Below are positions 23,723 to 34,550 of a DNA stretch of 64,000 nt, piece by piece. The translations under genes were made by a program, and so were the position numbers. This DNA comes from Alligator mississippiensis (Eukaryota; Chordata; Crocodylia; Alligatoridae), in NCBI RefSeq assembly GCF_030867095.1, contig NC_081824.1:166850933-166914932 (forward strand), written 5' to 3'. Below the pieces are notes generated by a model. That model searched no databases. It saw only the letters and a list, made by a program, of their open reading frames with translations, and was not told where the DNA came from. Every line of letters starts with the position of its first letter. Position 1 is the first letter of the stretch.

Positions 23723-24140
23723 CAGCGAGGGCTAACCTTTCTGGTAGGTAAGCCACCATTAGCCCTGCACCCTCCCCAAGTGCCACTCTGTTTCTGTTCC
23801 CTTACACCATCTGCTGCTCTGCTTTCTGTACCCCCTGACCAGTCTACTGCTCTACTTGCTGCCCCATCTGCCACTGTGCTACCTATCTCCTCCCCGATCT
23901 GTTGAATGCAGGGCTATCCCTAGGGGTGGGCAAGTGGGGCGGCTGCCCTGGGCCCTGCTCTTTGTGGGGCCCAGTGGCTGCCACATGCCACCGGCTCCAC
24001 AGTCTGGGCACTCGCCCCTCCCTCCCCACTTGGCCCCACACAGGCTGATATGCCCCGGGCCCTGCACACCCCTAGGGACAGATGGCTGCCTGTCTGTCAC
24101 ACACGGAAATGCTACTCATCCTGCAGGTTGGCCACCCCTG
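23723..24140. mobile_element. hAT non-autonomous element with perfect 8-bp target duplication
   Basis: The flanks are identical CTCTAAAC (23715-23722 and 24141-24148). The ends CAGCGAGGGCTAACC and GGTTGGCCACCCCTG are imperfect inverted repeats. The duplication fits the hAT preference for TCTA-containing sites. The 418-bp GC-rich interior has no transposase. Confidence 0.88.
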
Positions 24141-25082
24141 CTCTAAACAAAGAACAAGACCACCATTTTGCTTTGGTTGCTAAGAGTAGAATTCACTGTA
24201 TAGTTTTGGATGTTTTGTTTAGCTAAATACATTTCAACTCTAATGCAGTAACCTCCAAACAATGTGGTCAGTTTAGCAATTAGAAATGTAGAGATAAAGC
24301 ATTATATTTAGCTAAAACTTCATCTTTTAAAAACACGTGTTCCTCTGTTCCATGACCCAGACAGAGATAGCCATCTAGCTAGGACTTCCTTTAGCATTTC
24401 ATAATACGAAAGCATATTTAATTTTATATAGAGGTTTGATATGCAAATCTGGATCTAACTTGCAGTGTTCTGTTGGCATAACTTTCGTGAGGATTAGAAA
24501 AGATCTTGCCTCTCAGCTGTAGTAGCTAGAGGGCAAAACTCCCTTGTATGGACACAACTAAGTGGACAGAAGAGAGCTGCTGAGCCCAGATTTAGACACT
24601 CCAGTAATCTGAGATCCCGCTCCAGTTTCAGTGGATCTTTAATGGGAGCTGAATTGGGTCTAAGGTGAGTCAGCACCTGGAAATGAGAAATGAAAAGTCC
24701 TTGGAAACAAACAAATGTTAAGTGGCAATATATTCTGTGGATGGAAGGAAAGGTAGTCAAAGCGGTGCAGAATTGTTCCAGGAGGACTTTTGCCTGCACA
24801 GGGCTTCTTTGTTGGCTGTCTGCACTTCTGTGCAAAAGGCTTGAGGCATGCTGGAGAGAGAGAGGGAGTAGCTAGTGATTCTGCAGCCAAACCATAATGG
24901 CCATGGAGCTGTTCTGCTGGGACTCGATCGTTTGAATAAATAGAGAGAAGGATTTCTACTCTCTTCCCCCTCACCACCCTCAAAACAGAACAGCCATGAA
25001 AAAAAACAACACATTTATTGTGTCATCGTGCAGAAGTCAGGATTTCTTATTACAGAAGGGAATAGATGTTTTCAATTCTGTA

Positions 25083-25250
25083 CAGCAGGAGTCGCAACCT
25101 GCAGCATGCTTGCCACAAGTGGCATGGGCAGCCTGTGTGTGTGGCATGTGACATTGGGAAGGGAACAGGCAGCCCAGTGGAGAGGCACTCAGGAAGGGTG
25201 CAGGGCTTAATTTGTAGCACATACAGCAAAAACCTTGGTCCTCACTGCTG
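25083..25250. mobile_element. hAT-like MITE fragment
   Basis: The left end CAGCAGGAGTCGCAACC and the right end GGTCCTCACTGCTG are inverted relatives. The interior GTGGCATGGGCAGCC and GGCATGTGACA is shared, in reverse, with 1650-1777. The target duplication is not evident. Confidence 0.45.
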
Positions 25251-25973
25251 TAAAGGATTGTTAAAATTTTTTTAAAAAGTAATTAAAAGCATCTCTCCAA
25301 AAATGTAGGTTTCTAATTGTTCTACTGTTTTGTTTTGTTTTGTTTTTAAGCTAATTTTAAGTTAGCCACCTTTTTGAAGTGCCTAAAGTTAAGCTCCTAA
25401 ATAAATGGCTTGATTATATATATTTTTAAAACAAAGTTGGTGATTGTTACATGTTTAATACTTGTGAAAATTGGCTGTTTTATTTGGGTACTTTCAGGTT
25501 TTCAAAATCTAGGCTTTGTGATTCTGACACTGAACTTTCTTAAACCACATCTAAAGCACAATGTATAGAGTTTTAATGCCACAGCCATTTTTTTTTTTTA
25601 AATTTAAAAAGTTTTTTTCACTACATTTCTGTTAAATATCAGTGGTCAAATGCTACTGCCCATTGTTTAGACTAAAGATGACTGACAAAAAAAGGAAGGT
25701 CTGGGATAGTGAGGTTACCAAGTGGATGGTGCTGAGCAACTCTGTCGAAGGAACTCTAATGATCTTCAACCCGCCCTCCCCCCTCAAAAAAAAAAACAAA
25801 GTCAGGAAAAGGTTAGCTAGCCCTTTTTAGATTAAGCCCTTTTATCCTGTTTAATGAAGGGAAGCAACATCATAAAGCTAATCTGTAGCTGGAAATGTCA
25901 GTACCATTAATAATTTGTTTTCATAAAAAAACAAGACTGAATGAACCATGAAAAGTAAGTTAATGATAATCTG

Positions 25974-25992
25974 TTTTTTGTTTCCCATATAG
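25974..25992 (+). promoter_or_regulatory. CDC42EP3: 3' splice acceptor of CDC42EP3 coding exon
   Basis: A T-rich tract followed by CCCATATAG lies 269 bases before the start codon. This fits the family arrangement of non-coding 5' exon(s) joined to a single coding exon. It is inferred from sequence only. Confidence 0.65.
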
Positions 25993-26137
25993 GTTTTCTC
26001 AAGCTTTGGAAATAATAGAGCACTTGGCCACTAATACACCTGAAATCTGCATTCACACTTGAAAGGATCTGCTTTGGAGTCCATCGCATTTCCTAATCCC
26101 AGAATTCTTTCCTGGGAGGGGGAGAAAAGGACTTTGT

Positions 26138-26165
26138 ATGAGAGGAATCTAAGATAATAATGTGA
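26138..26165 (+). promoter_or_regulatory. CDC42EP3: Two minimal upstream ORFs in CDC42EP3 5' UTR
   Basis: These are the only ATGs between the proposed acceptor and the CDS. The first (26138) encodes four residues and stops at TAA (26150-26152). The second (26160) is ATG followed at once by TGA, a start-stop element, and has A at -3. Start-stop uORFs are known elsewhere to stall ribosomes and lower translation. An effect here is inference. Confidence 0.45.
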
Positions 26166-26261
26166 CACAGCGTACCCGGAAAGTCTGTTGAAGAAGAAGG
26201 ACTCGTTCTTGTTAAGTGGCTTTCTCTTTTCTAAAAGACCACCTTAAAGTCGACAAACAAA

Positions 26262-27023
26262 ATGCCAGCTAAGACCCCCATCTACCTGAAAGCTGCCAAC
26301 AATAAGAAAGGAAAGAAATTCAGACTAAGGGATATCTTGTCCCCTGATATGATCAGTCCTCCACTTGGAGACTTTCGCCACACCATTCACATTGGAAAAG
26401 AGGGACAACATGATGTTTTTGGGGACATCTCCTTCCTGCAAGGAAATTATGAGCTGTTACCTGGGAATGAAGGAAAAACAAGAGTTGGCCAGTTTGGTGA
26501 ATTCTTCAGGGCAAACAGCACCTCTGACTCCATGTTTACAGAAACTCCTTCACCAGTGCTCAAAAATGCTATTTCACTTCCTGCAATTGGTGGTTCTCAA
26601 GCCCTTATGTTGCCCTTACTGTCACCAGTGACATTCAGTTCAAAGCAAGACTCGTTCAGGCCGTCAAGGAATCCTCGACTCAGTTGTGAGCCAGTAATGG
26701 AAGAAAAATTGCAGGAGCAAAGCAAACAGTCGGAGGACGGGGAAACATACAAGGATGCTGACGTGTGGGAGCAAAGTGGTTCTACATCACATTATACTAA
26801 TGGCAGAGACAGTCATTCATCCAGCCTTTCTGAACGATGCACTGATTGGCAAACAGTTGATTTATTTGAAGACAGTCAGCTTTCGTGTGAACTAACCAAG
26901 ATGGAGACCAAGTCTGAAGACTCCCTTTCAGATCTTGCAGGCTCTCTTCTTTCATTGCAACTTGACCTTGGACCTTCACTTCTGGATGAGGTCCTCAATG
27001 TAATGGACAAAAATAAATTGTAG
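26262..27023 (+). CDS. CDC42EP3: Cdc42 effector protein 3 (Borg2), complete single-exon CDS
   Basis: The 253-residue protein is close to the roughly 254 aa of mammalian CDC42EP3. It opens with the family's basic N-terminus ([19 protein letters not shown]). A CRIB motif follows at residues 31-45, with I31, S32, P34, F38, H40, H43 and G45 in place; this motif binds GTP-loaded Cdc42 (and TC10 in the family). Borg-homology blocks lie near residues 52-67 ([18 protein letters not shown]), 100-125 ([19 protein letters not shown]) and at the C-terminus 228-250 ([20 protein letters not shown]). The middle is a variable Ser/Glu-rich linker. Known role: a cytoskeletal adaptor that binds Cdc42-GTP and septins and organises actin and septin filaments. 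The start is the first in-frame ATG and has A at -3. The CDS is uninterrupted, as is usual for this family, and ends in TAG. No frameshift or missing key residue is visible, so this looks like the functional orthologue and not a retrocopy: it follows a splice acceptor and has no genomic poly(A) tract at its end. Confidence 0.97.
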   Translation: MPAKTPIYLKAANNKKGKKFRLRDILSPDMISPPLGDFRHTIHIGKEGQHDVFGDISFLQGNYELLPGNEGKTRVGQFGEFFRANSTSDSMFTETPSPVLKNAISLPAIGGSQALMLPLLSPVTFSSKQDSFRPSRNPRLSCEPVMEEKLQEQSKQSEDGETYKDADVWEQSGSTSHYTNGRDSHSSSLSERCTDWQTVDLFEDSQLSCELTKMETKSEDSLSDLAGSLLSLQLDLGPSLLDEVLNVMDKNKL

Positions 27024-27559
27024 AACTGGTACCTTATTATTTCTATATACAATGATTAATAAAAAAGAAACCATAACCGAAGAGTACTGAAGAATAAATA
27101 TATTAAAATATCAGCTGTATTTGCAGTTGTTTGACGGGTTTTCTAAAAATATTCGTAAAATACTATTTTTTTACCTATTGTTTTTCATGATTTTTACTAC
27201 AGCAAGATGATAAATTTTAATGAAAAAATTTCAGCAAACATGAAATGTATTCAAGGACCAGTATTAGCTGTCAAAACTTAAGGAATATACTTTGGGGATA
27301 CTACTACTTGTGACCATTAGTTTAGTTCACTTTTAGGAGCTTTTGAGCATTGAAGAATCTGTAAGCATTAGACAGGAGATTTTTAAGGTAAAGAATAAAT
27401 AATTCAACATTACTTTACATGTAGGCCTCTCTTTAGTATCTTAAGCTGTCTTTAGTTCCATTTTCTGTTTTTGCTGCACTGTAACTAGCTCTTCAGTGTT
27501 AAACTATTGCTTTGTGTTCAAATGTGAACAACTCGAGGGTTTTCTTTTCAAATATATTT

Positions 27560-27622
27560 GGCCAGATTCTCAGCTGCTATAAATCAGCATATACCTATTT
27601 ACACCTAATTGAGGACTTGGCC
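27560..27622. repeat. Short dyad repeat within CDC42EP3 3' UTR
   Basis: GGCCAGATTCTCAGCTG...TTTACACC...GAGGACTTGGCC forms an imperfect hairpin about 63 bases long. The same design recurs at 6708 and 45484. Confidence 0.55.
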
Positions 27623-28044
27623 CTGTAGCTGTATATGAAATCATAAACCATCCGTTGCAAACAGGTAACACAAGCAAAACATAACTGTTAAATTATTTTG
27701 AAAGTTAAAATATATATTTTGTGCATAGTTTGGCGCTTTACTGCAGAGTCTACATTTACAGATACAGTATCTCATTGAAATAGTTGCTTGACTTTATTGG
27801 AGATCCTCTTAAAATTGTATATTTGTGTGTTTTGATAACAATATGTATTTATACTTCTCGCTTTTTTTCCTTCAATTATTGCCACAAATGCTTAAACTTG
27901 CAACTGATTTTTTTTGAAATACCTTTAAAAAGAAGGCACTGGTTATTCACAATGCTTGTGTTGCATGCTGCAACATCCAATATTTTGGGAAGTGTGGCTC
28001 CTTTACAGTAAAGACATGAACTGCATAGATATGTTGTGCAATAC

Positions 28045-28082
28045 AATAAAAAATAAATGTTTAAATTGCAGTGTCTTTTGTG
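28045..28082 (+). terminator. CDC42EP3: CDC42EP3 polyadenylation region
   Basis: Two closely spaced AATAAA hexamers are followed by a CA cleavage candidate near 28069-28070 and a GT-rich stretch at 28071-28082. This is the best poly(A) signal arrangement downstream of the stop codon. Confidence 0.7.
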
Positions 28083-28568
28083 ATTAAGTATACAACTCTG
28101 AGTTGAAATTCTGGTTCTGACTCTCCATTGTGTTAGACCAGCTGTACGCTGTGGTGGAGTTATGCTATTATAAAATGAGTAATGCAGCGGAGTCAGCTTG
28201 ATTACATGTCTTTGTTTTTAAGACTGAAGTTAGTTAATTTAAATAAGAATGTTGGTTATTTCTTGGCTAACTACAAAAAGACAGTTGAAAGGTCTATGTA
28301 GTGAGCTGTGACATACAGGCTGAAATCTTGACTTTCTGCTCAGGAGAGGGTCGAAAATGAAATTTGGAATAAAGGTGTTACGTTTCAAAACCTTCAGAAC
28401 AGAAACAATTTGCGCTGCTTTTCCTGCCTGGAAACTCTTTCCCCAGACCTATTGCTGGGTCTAATCTAACCCCCAACAGCAGCTGAGTGGGGCTCTAACT
28501 AGTATCCCTATTGACCTCCAAGAATGGAGATGGGGTCTTCCTTTGGTTGCAGAATGCATGTCCACTTA

Positions 28569-29170
28569 GGGTGCTTACACAAGTTACAATTTAAGTGTGA
28601 TTGGGCCCCTGAAAGCACTTTACAGCTGTGACATAACACATGTGCATGTCTGCAGAGTGCTTTCAAAATGGCTAATTATGCAAAAAATTAACCCTGGTCA
28701 AACTGGGTATTAGATGAAGGTGCTCTAAAGCAGACTGCCTTAGGGAACTTGTGTTCCCTCCAGGATTAATTTTTCATGCTTTACGGGGCTGTCAGCAGGG
28801 AAGGGGAAAGGAGCAGAAGGCAGCTGCTGGCTGCTTTGCCTGGCTGGAGCTCGGGGGGTGGGGGAGGGGTTGGAACAGAGCCTCGTGGGCAGGGGTTAGG
28901 GAAGGGAGCCCCCACTTTGCCTCATGGGCCAGCTCCCTCCAATACCCTAGCTGGGGGGTCTGCGATGCAAAGGCGCTCCATTCTAGCACCCCACGCCTTC
29001 CGGCTCTGGCCAGGAAAAGCAACCAGCAGCTGCCTGCTGCTCCCTCCCACTCTCCCTCCCTCCCTTGCTGACAGCCTTGGCACCTGTGGGGGGTGGGAGG
29101 GGGTTGCTGGTGGGGTGGTGCAGTGGTTCAGCAGCCTCCTTGGAGGCTGTCCCAAGTCCTGATCTAGTGC
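28569..29170 (+). mobile_element. GC-cored DNA repeat, copy 1
   Basis: It begins GGGTGCTTACACAAGTTAC. The stretch AAAAAATTAACCCTGG...GTATTAGATGAAGG...GAACTTGTGTTCCCT matches 60466-60546, and TGGTTCAGCAGCCTCC...GAGGCT matches 60635-60658. The middle is G-rich (28850-28890, 29085-29125). ORFs on both strands are composition artefacts. Confidence 0.5.
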
Positions 29171-30171
29171 CTAACCCATTGATGCATCCTTCCTTTTCCC
29201 ATTACGGCCCTCCTGGAAAACTGTTGCAGACCATGTACTGACAATCTCTCAATTCTGAGACGCTAAAGAATGGGGATTGGGAAGCATGTTTGGGATGGAC
29301 TAGAGGAGGTTTTGCTGTCATGGGTAATAGGCAGGCAAGTGGAAGTTGGTTGTTTGGGGTGGAGTTTTAAAGTTTTGGGTTACTTGGTGGATCCACTGTT
29401 GTTTCCTATCTTGTGGTTATAGGTAGTTTCCTTTAAGCTACCCAGAGCCTTCTTAGGTGGGGGGGGGGGGGACATCTAAATAGCAATAACCAATCAACTG
29501 GGCCATAGCACATTTGAAAGGTGCAGTTGTATGGGAGATAATTCCCCTGTCCATTTTGCTGAACTCTGAATGCATTCTGTTACATTTTATCAGTTCTTTT
29601 TGGTAGCTTGTGCTCAAAATGCTGAACTGGTGACACCCTATGGATCATGAAGTTGCAACCTTGATGACAAGCATAAAGGACTGAGTGGTGAGGAGCAAAA
29701 ACTACTTTCAAAGTATGTCTGCTGTTGAAGCAGGAGGTGAGGAAGTTGTCTTTATTTTCTTTCCAATCTCCCCCTGCATAAAAGTTTCTTTAATAGCACC
29801 TGGAAGTTGGATCCTTGAACATCTTAGGTTTGCCAAGCCCAAGTGTAAGATTTGCAGTACTTTAAAAACCCCAAGGTACCTGGATTAAGTTTTTAATGCA
29901 GCCTGCTGTGAAATACCATTTCTTTCTGATGTCGTCTGACGTTGTAGTTGTCGCAAGGTATCGCATCACTGGAGTGGCTTGAAATGGGGACATTCCATTC
30001 CACAGGGAATTCTGACATTTAAAAAAATAAAACACTACAATTTTGGGAAATTCGAGTTTTTATTCCAAATTTTCAATGGAAGAGAAATTCCAAAAAAGTT
30101 CTATAATAATCAAATTGTACTTGCTTGCTTGTTTGTTATATTTATTTAAGTGTACGCCCACACGCATGCAT
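29171..30171. other. Non-coding stretch
   Basis: No gene. A G13 run lies at 29459-29471. Confidence 0.5.
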
Positions 30172-30740
30172 GACGAACAGATCCAAGGAGGTGATACTCC
30201 CCCTCTATCGGGCGCTGGTCAGACCGCAGTTGGAGTACTGCGTGCAGTTTTGGGCGCCGCACTTCAAGAGGGATGTGGATAACCTGGAGAGGGTCCAGAG
30301 AAGGGCCACTCGTATGGTTGAGGGCTTGCAGGCCAAGCCTTATGAGGACCACCAGGACCTCTTCAGCCTCCGCAAGAGAAGGTTGAGAGGCGACCTTGTG
30401 GCTGCCTATAAGTTCATCACGGGGGCACAGAAGGGAATTGGTGAGGTTTTATTCACCAAGGCGCCCCCCGGGGGTTACAAGAAACAATGGCCACAAGCTA
30501 GCAGAGAGCAGATTTAGACTAAACATTAGGAAGAACTTCTTCACAGTTCGAGTGGCCAAGGTCTGGAACGGGCTCCCAAGGGAGGTGGTGCTCTCCCCTA
30601 CCCTGGGGGTCTTCAAGAGGAGGTTAGATAAGCATCTAGCTGGGGTCGTCTAGACCCAGCACTCTTTCCTGCCTATGCAGGGGGTCGGACTCAATGATCT
30701 ATTGAGGTCCCTTCCGACCCTAGCATCTATGAATCTGTGA
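30172..30740 (+). mobile_element. CR1 LINE, 5'-truncated, relatively young
   Basis: The open frame 30164-30500 reads [40 protein letters not shown], then LFSLRKRRLRGDLVAAYKFI, the CR1 ORF2 C-terminus. A frameshift follows. The 3' UTR ends ACCCTAGCATCTATGAATCT. The next CR1 follows with no spacer. Confidence 0.88.
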
Positions 30741-30741
30741 A

Positions 30742-31353
30742 CCTCTTGCAGCCCCAGCAGAGCCTTCTGAGTTGCCAGCTCCCACAGGCAACACAGGCCC
30801 AACTGCAGCTACTGCCCCCGCTCTCCCCAAGACAAAACATAAAGTGTTTGTTGTGGGAGACTCCATCCTGAGGGAGACTGATGGGGTAATCTGCCGCTCC
30901 GACCCCTTAGCCCGGGAAGTCTGCTGCTTCCCAGGGGCCCGTATTCGAGACATTGCGGAGAAGATCCCTAAGCTCCTCCAGCCCAAGGACCACTATCCCA
31001 TGCTCCTTATTCATGTGGGCACCAATGATACGGCTCGGAGCGCTCCCAGCTGGGTCATGAGGTGCTACAGGAATTTGGGAGCGGAGCTAAAGGGCCTGGG
31101 GGCACAGGTGGTGTTTTCTTTGATCCTCCCAGTCTCGGGGTATGGGCTGAGGAGGGAGAGGAGGATCCAGGTAGTGAAACAAAGACGGTGGCGCTGGTAT
31201 CATCGGGAAGGCTTTGGCTTCCATGACCACAGCCTGCTCTTTGGTGAGAGAGGCAGTGAGCTGCTGGGAAGAGATGGCTTCCACCTCTCTCCCCTAGGGA
31301 GGAGGCTCTTCTCAGCCAGACTGGCTGACCTGCTCCACCGGGCTTTAAACTAA
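30742..31353 (+). pseudogene. CR1 ORF1 fragment with SGNH-esterase domain
   Basis: The frame is open without a Met (its first listed codon near 30772 is TTG), so it is 5'-truncated. Counting from that codon, it carries the SGNH hydrolase blocks: VVGDSIL with Ser31, CFPGARI with Gly55, HVGTNDT with Asn85, and DGFH with Asp168 and His171. CR1 ORF1 proteins are known to carry such an esterase domain, thought to help retrotransposition. It ends ALN-TAA like other CR1 ORF1s. No upstream promoter or partner ORF2 RT remains, so expression is unlikely. Confidence 0.85.
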
Positions 31354-31500
31354 GCCTGCCGGGGGACCAGGGGACTATCGCCACTGTTGGCCTGCTGAGC
31401 AACCCTTGCAAAGCCAACAGCCTAAGGCACTTAAGGGAGCCCACCCCTGCCCCAGCCCTGGTACCATCTGTGGGCAAGGCAAGAGCCCCCAAGGGGACAC

Positions 31501-31998
31501 TTGCCTGCCTGTACACAAATGCCAGGAGCTTGGGGAATAAGCAGGAGGAACTCAGCTATGCTGGCTAGCACTACAGAAGAAAGAGACTTGGGGGTCATCA
31601 TTGACCACAACATGAACATGAGCCTGCAATGCGATGCTGCAGCCAGTAAAGCGACCAAAACGCTGGCTTGCATCCATAGATGCTTCTCAAGCAAATCCCG
31701 GGACATCATTCTCCCCTTGTACTCGGCCTTGGTGAGGCCGCAGCTGGAGTACTATGTCCAGTTTTGGGCCCCACAATTCAAAAAGGATGTGGAGAAGCTT
31801 GAGAGAGTCCAAAGAAGAGCCACACACATAATCAGAGGTCAGGGAAGCAGACCTTACGACGACAGGCTGAGAGCTATGGGGCTCTTTAGCCTGGAAAAGC
31901 GCAGGCTCAGGGGTGATCTGATGGCCATCTATAAGTTTATTGGGGTGACCACCAGTATCTGGGGGAATGTTTGTTCACTAGAGCGCCCCAAGAGATGA
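31501..31998 (+). pseudogene. CR1 ORF2 C-terminal fragment
   Basis: From about residue 20 the frame reads MLASTTEERDLGVIIDHNMN, later [20 protein letters not shown] and GLFSLEKRRLRGDLMAIYKF, the conserved CR1 post-RT region. The preceding residues are out-of-frame endonuclease DNA. It ends at an in-frame TGA before the normal C-terminus. Confidence 0.8.
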
Positions 31999-33124
31999 CG
32001 AGGTCGAACGGTTATAATCTACTGCAAAACCGTTTCAGGCTGGACATAAGGAAGAATTTCTTTACTGTCTGAGCCCCCAAGGTCTGGAATAGCCTGCCAT
32101 TGGGGGTGGTTCAAGCACCTACACTGAACACCTTCAAGAAAAATTCAGATGCTTATCTTGCTGGGATCCTACCACCCCAGCTGACTTCCTGCCTTCAGGC
32201 GGAGGGCTGGACTCGATGATCTTCCAAGGTCCCTTCCAGCCCTAATGTCTATGAATCTATGAAACGATGCAGAGTGCCACCATTCTGCTTTGTAAATGAC
32301 TGGTATAAACACTGGTGTGTGCAACAGCACAATAGCACAGCTGAGCCCAGAGGATCTAAGAAATTATTTACTGCCCTAAGGAATGTCTTGTGATCTGGGT
32401 AATACCAGGTGTGAAGGCAGAATTCATTTCATGGTCCTTTTGCAAGAGAGCTTGGCACCAGGTTTAGGGTTGGGAGGCCTTGCTTCAGTTGGATAGTTTC
32501 CACAGCTGAGAGAAATGGGTTGGGGCAAATGTTTCAGAGGCATGGGAGGATCTAGCAGCCAGGATGTAAGTCAAGCATGTCACTGCAAGGTTGTTTTGGG
32601 GAGGTTGGTAAATACCTTGGGGGGTTAGGGTTAAGATGGAGTACTTGTTAGAGAAGGTAGAAGATCAGCAAGCAGCCCTTTGAAATGACAAATATAAATA
32701 ATCCAGCTCACAAGTGTTACAAAGAGACCATTGTGCTATGTATGGCTGAGCCAAATAGAGCTAAGATGACGCAGAAGTGGGGAGAGATGGATGCACACTG
32801 GACTCTCAGAATTGATTCCAAGGAAAGCAATTAACAATCTTTGTAAGCAAATTAACTGAATAGGCAGTGGCTTAACTCTGCTTGGTTTGCATCTATTTAC
32901 TTTTCACATGAACATTAAGCCAGTTAGTACATCTGTTTCCTATGAGCATTTTCATTTTATATCTTTTTAAAGATTTCCTGAGTCCAAAAGTAAGACAGTC
33001 TGTCACTCATTGCTTCTCCTCATTGATTTTTATAAGCACTAGAAAATTGAGGAAGTACTTAATATTTTCTGTTTATTTTTCTAACACTATAAGGTTATTT
33101 TTCTTTTGAATTATTTTTTTAAAG

Positions 33125-33227
33125 CTGAATTCTCAAGTGGTGGAAATCAGCACAGCTCCAGTTAAAAATGAATAAACACTGATTCACTCCAAGTGCAGAT
33201 ATCAAGCGTAGCATTGACAAAAACCAG
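33125..33227 (+). other. Possible non-coding internal exon (103 bp)
   Basis: A long T-rich tract ends in TTTTTTTAAAG at 33124, and the segment ends AACCAG followed by GTAAGT (33228-33233), a consensus splice donor. All three frames contain stops, so if it is an exon it is non-coding. No known gene can be assigned. Confidence 0.25.
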
Positions 33228-33411
33228 GTAAGTGCTCGGCTTACTTTCTTTTTTCTGTTGCTACCCTGAGATACTTTGTGTCTGTGATTCTTGAGTAGGG
33301 TGCAATGAAATCCTTTAAGGGCGTTGCAGGGTGCTATGCAACATGAACCCTGTTAAGTGCAAGTTATGTATAGATGTTTGCACAAGATAAACCCAGAGAT
33401 TTCAAGTAGGA

Positions 33412-34550
33412 ATCCATGGGCACCTATACACGAGCAGCGAGGCTGTTCCAACACAATGTAACTATATGTGATGGGGGCAATGCCCCAAAGGAAAACTTAC
33501 CTCAAAGGGAAGAGCTCCTGAACCAGTGGGATACAGCTGAAAACTGGAAGTCCGGCCGGATCAAAATAGCGGCAGAGAAAAACGCCATGGCAACAAAAGA
33601 GGGAAATAAGAAAAGGCACAACAGGTCCAGGAAGAGCCAGGGTCAGCTCCAGCCCTGACACGGACCTGCTTTATGGTGGCGTGCTGGCACCGATTCACCG
33701 CCCGGCCCCTTAGGCAGAGGTAAAAGCTCCGCTGGGAGCAGAGTTGGGAGAACCGTAAGTGAAGTTTCTGGTGGGGCCAGAAGAGCTCCAAGGAGGAGGG
33801 AGGTCCAGAGAGGAGCAGTGGTGGCTGCCCCAGGAGGGGGCACACGAAGAAGGGAGAAGCCTGCAAGGGCCAAGAGACATACCTGAAGAGGAGGTGAGGA
33901 TCCCGGACACCTCTGAATGTGATTGGATAGCCAAATACCCTGCAAAAGGAAGAGAGAGCCAGGAGTCCGGACCACAGTAACCACATAACAGAGAAGCAAG
34001 GACGTCCCTGGCAACAAGGTAACCCAGGGATAACAAGGGCCACAAGCCAGTCTTTGCTACAGCTGGGAGCTCAGGCCAAGTGAGGTCTATACCCTATTTT
34101 CCTTTAAGGTCAAAAGACCAAGACAAAAAAAATTATTACTATAGCTCACCTTAGAGATGAGTAGAAAATAACATCTTAAGGTTGGTATAAGGTGGGATGT
34201 AGGGGAGGTGGAAACCGGACAAGCCTGGTTACGGAAGACCCCAGGGGAGGTGGGATGTAACATTCTACTCCCGGTAATAACTTACTTTTCCATGGAAGAC
34301 ATGGCAGGTGAGAACCCCCTGAAGGCCTTCCAAAGCAAATATTTCAACACCGAACTGTCCAGATCCCAACAAAACGGCGAAACCTGAGAGGTCCTTAAGA
34401 ACTAGGCGTATGAGCAAACACCATGGGAACTTACACTATACCATGTTGAAGCAGATTCAAGTAATAGAGTCTGCTGGAGCATGGTAATTACTGCACTCCA
34501 GCATCTCATGTATCAATGTCGTTCGAGCTTTAGATGAAGCACTCCCGCCA
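33412..34550 (+). repeat. Unclassified repeat, possibly retroelement-derived
   Basis: It starts TGGGCACCTATACACGAGCAG. It carries purine-rich text (GGAGGAGGGAGGTCC), two GTAAC words after AACAATG/GGGATG (33455, 34256), and paired phrases GGGGAGGTGG at 34203 and 34240. More CpG than its flanks. An LTR-retrotransposon origin is possible but no RT, protease or matching LTR pair is seen. ORFs on both strands look like composition artefacts. Confidence 0.35.

Larger units (their letters stand above)
25993..28070 (+). other. CDC42EP3: CDC42EP3 terminal exon (5' UTR part, CDS, 3' UTR)
   Basis: The proposed exon starts after a pyrimidine-rich acceptor (TTTTTTGTTTCCCATATAG, ending at 25992). It carries about 270 bases of 5' UTR, the CDS, and about 1.05 kb of AT-rich 3' UTR. 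The 3' end is set by two AATAAA signals (28045-28050 and 28052-28057) followed within about 20 bases by GTGTCTTTTGTG, a typical GU-rich downstream element. Earlier AATAAA hexamers at 27058, 27093 and 27394 could give shorter transcripts. In known CDC42EP genes the upstream exons are non-coding and distant. I cannot identify them here. Confidence 0.75.
30741..32266 (+). mobile_element. CR1 LINE with internal deletion (ORF1 esterase plus ORF2 C-terminus)
   Basis: In order: the 3' part of ORF1 (30742-31353), the inter-ORF segment, the start of ORF2 endonuclease (CLYTNARSLGNKQEEL, 31508-31555), then an abrupt jump to MLASTTEERDLGVIIDH from the far side of the RT domain, the ORF2 C-terminus (to 31998), the 3' UTR, and the TCTATGAATCTATGAA tail. 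About 2 kb of endonuclease and RT is missing, judged against known CR1 layout. Confidence 0.85.

Noticed and set aside
33561..34045. Minus-strand ORFs of 111-160 codons with hydrophobic text
   Set aside because: They are antisense to purine-rich repeat DNA, which yields Leu/Pro/Ser-rich pseudo-membrane proteins.
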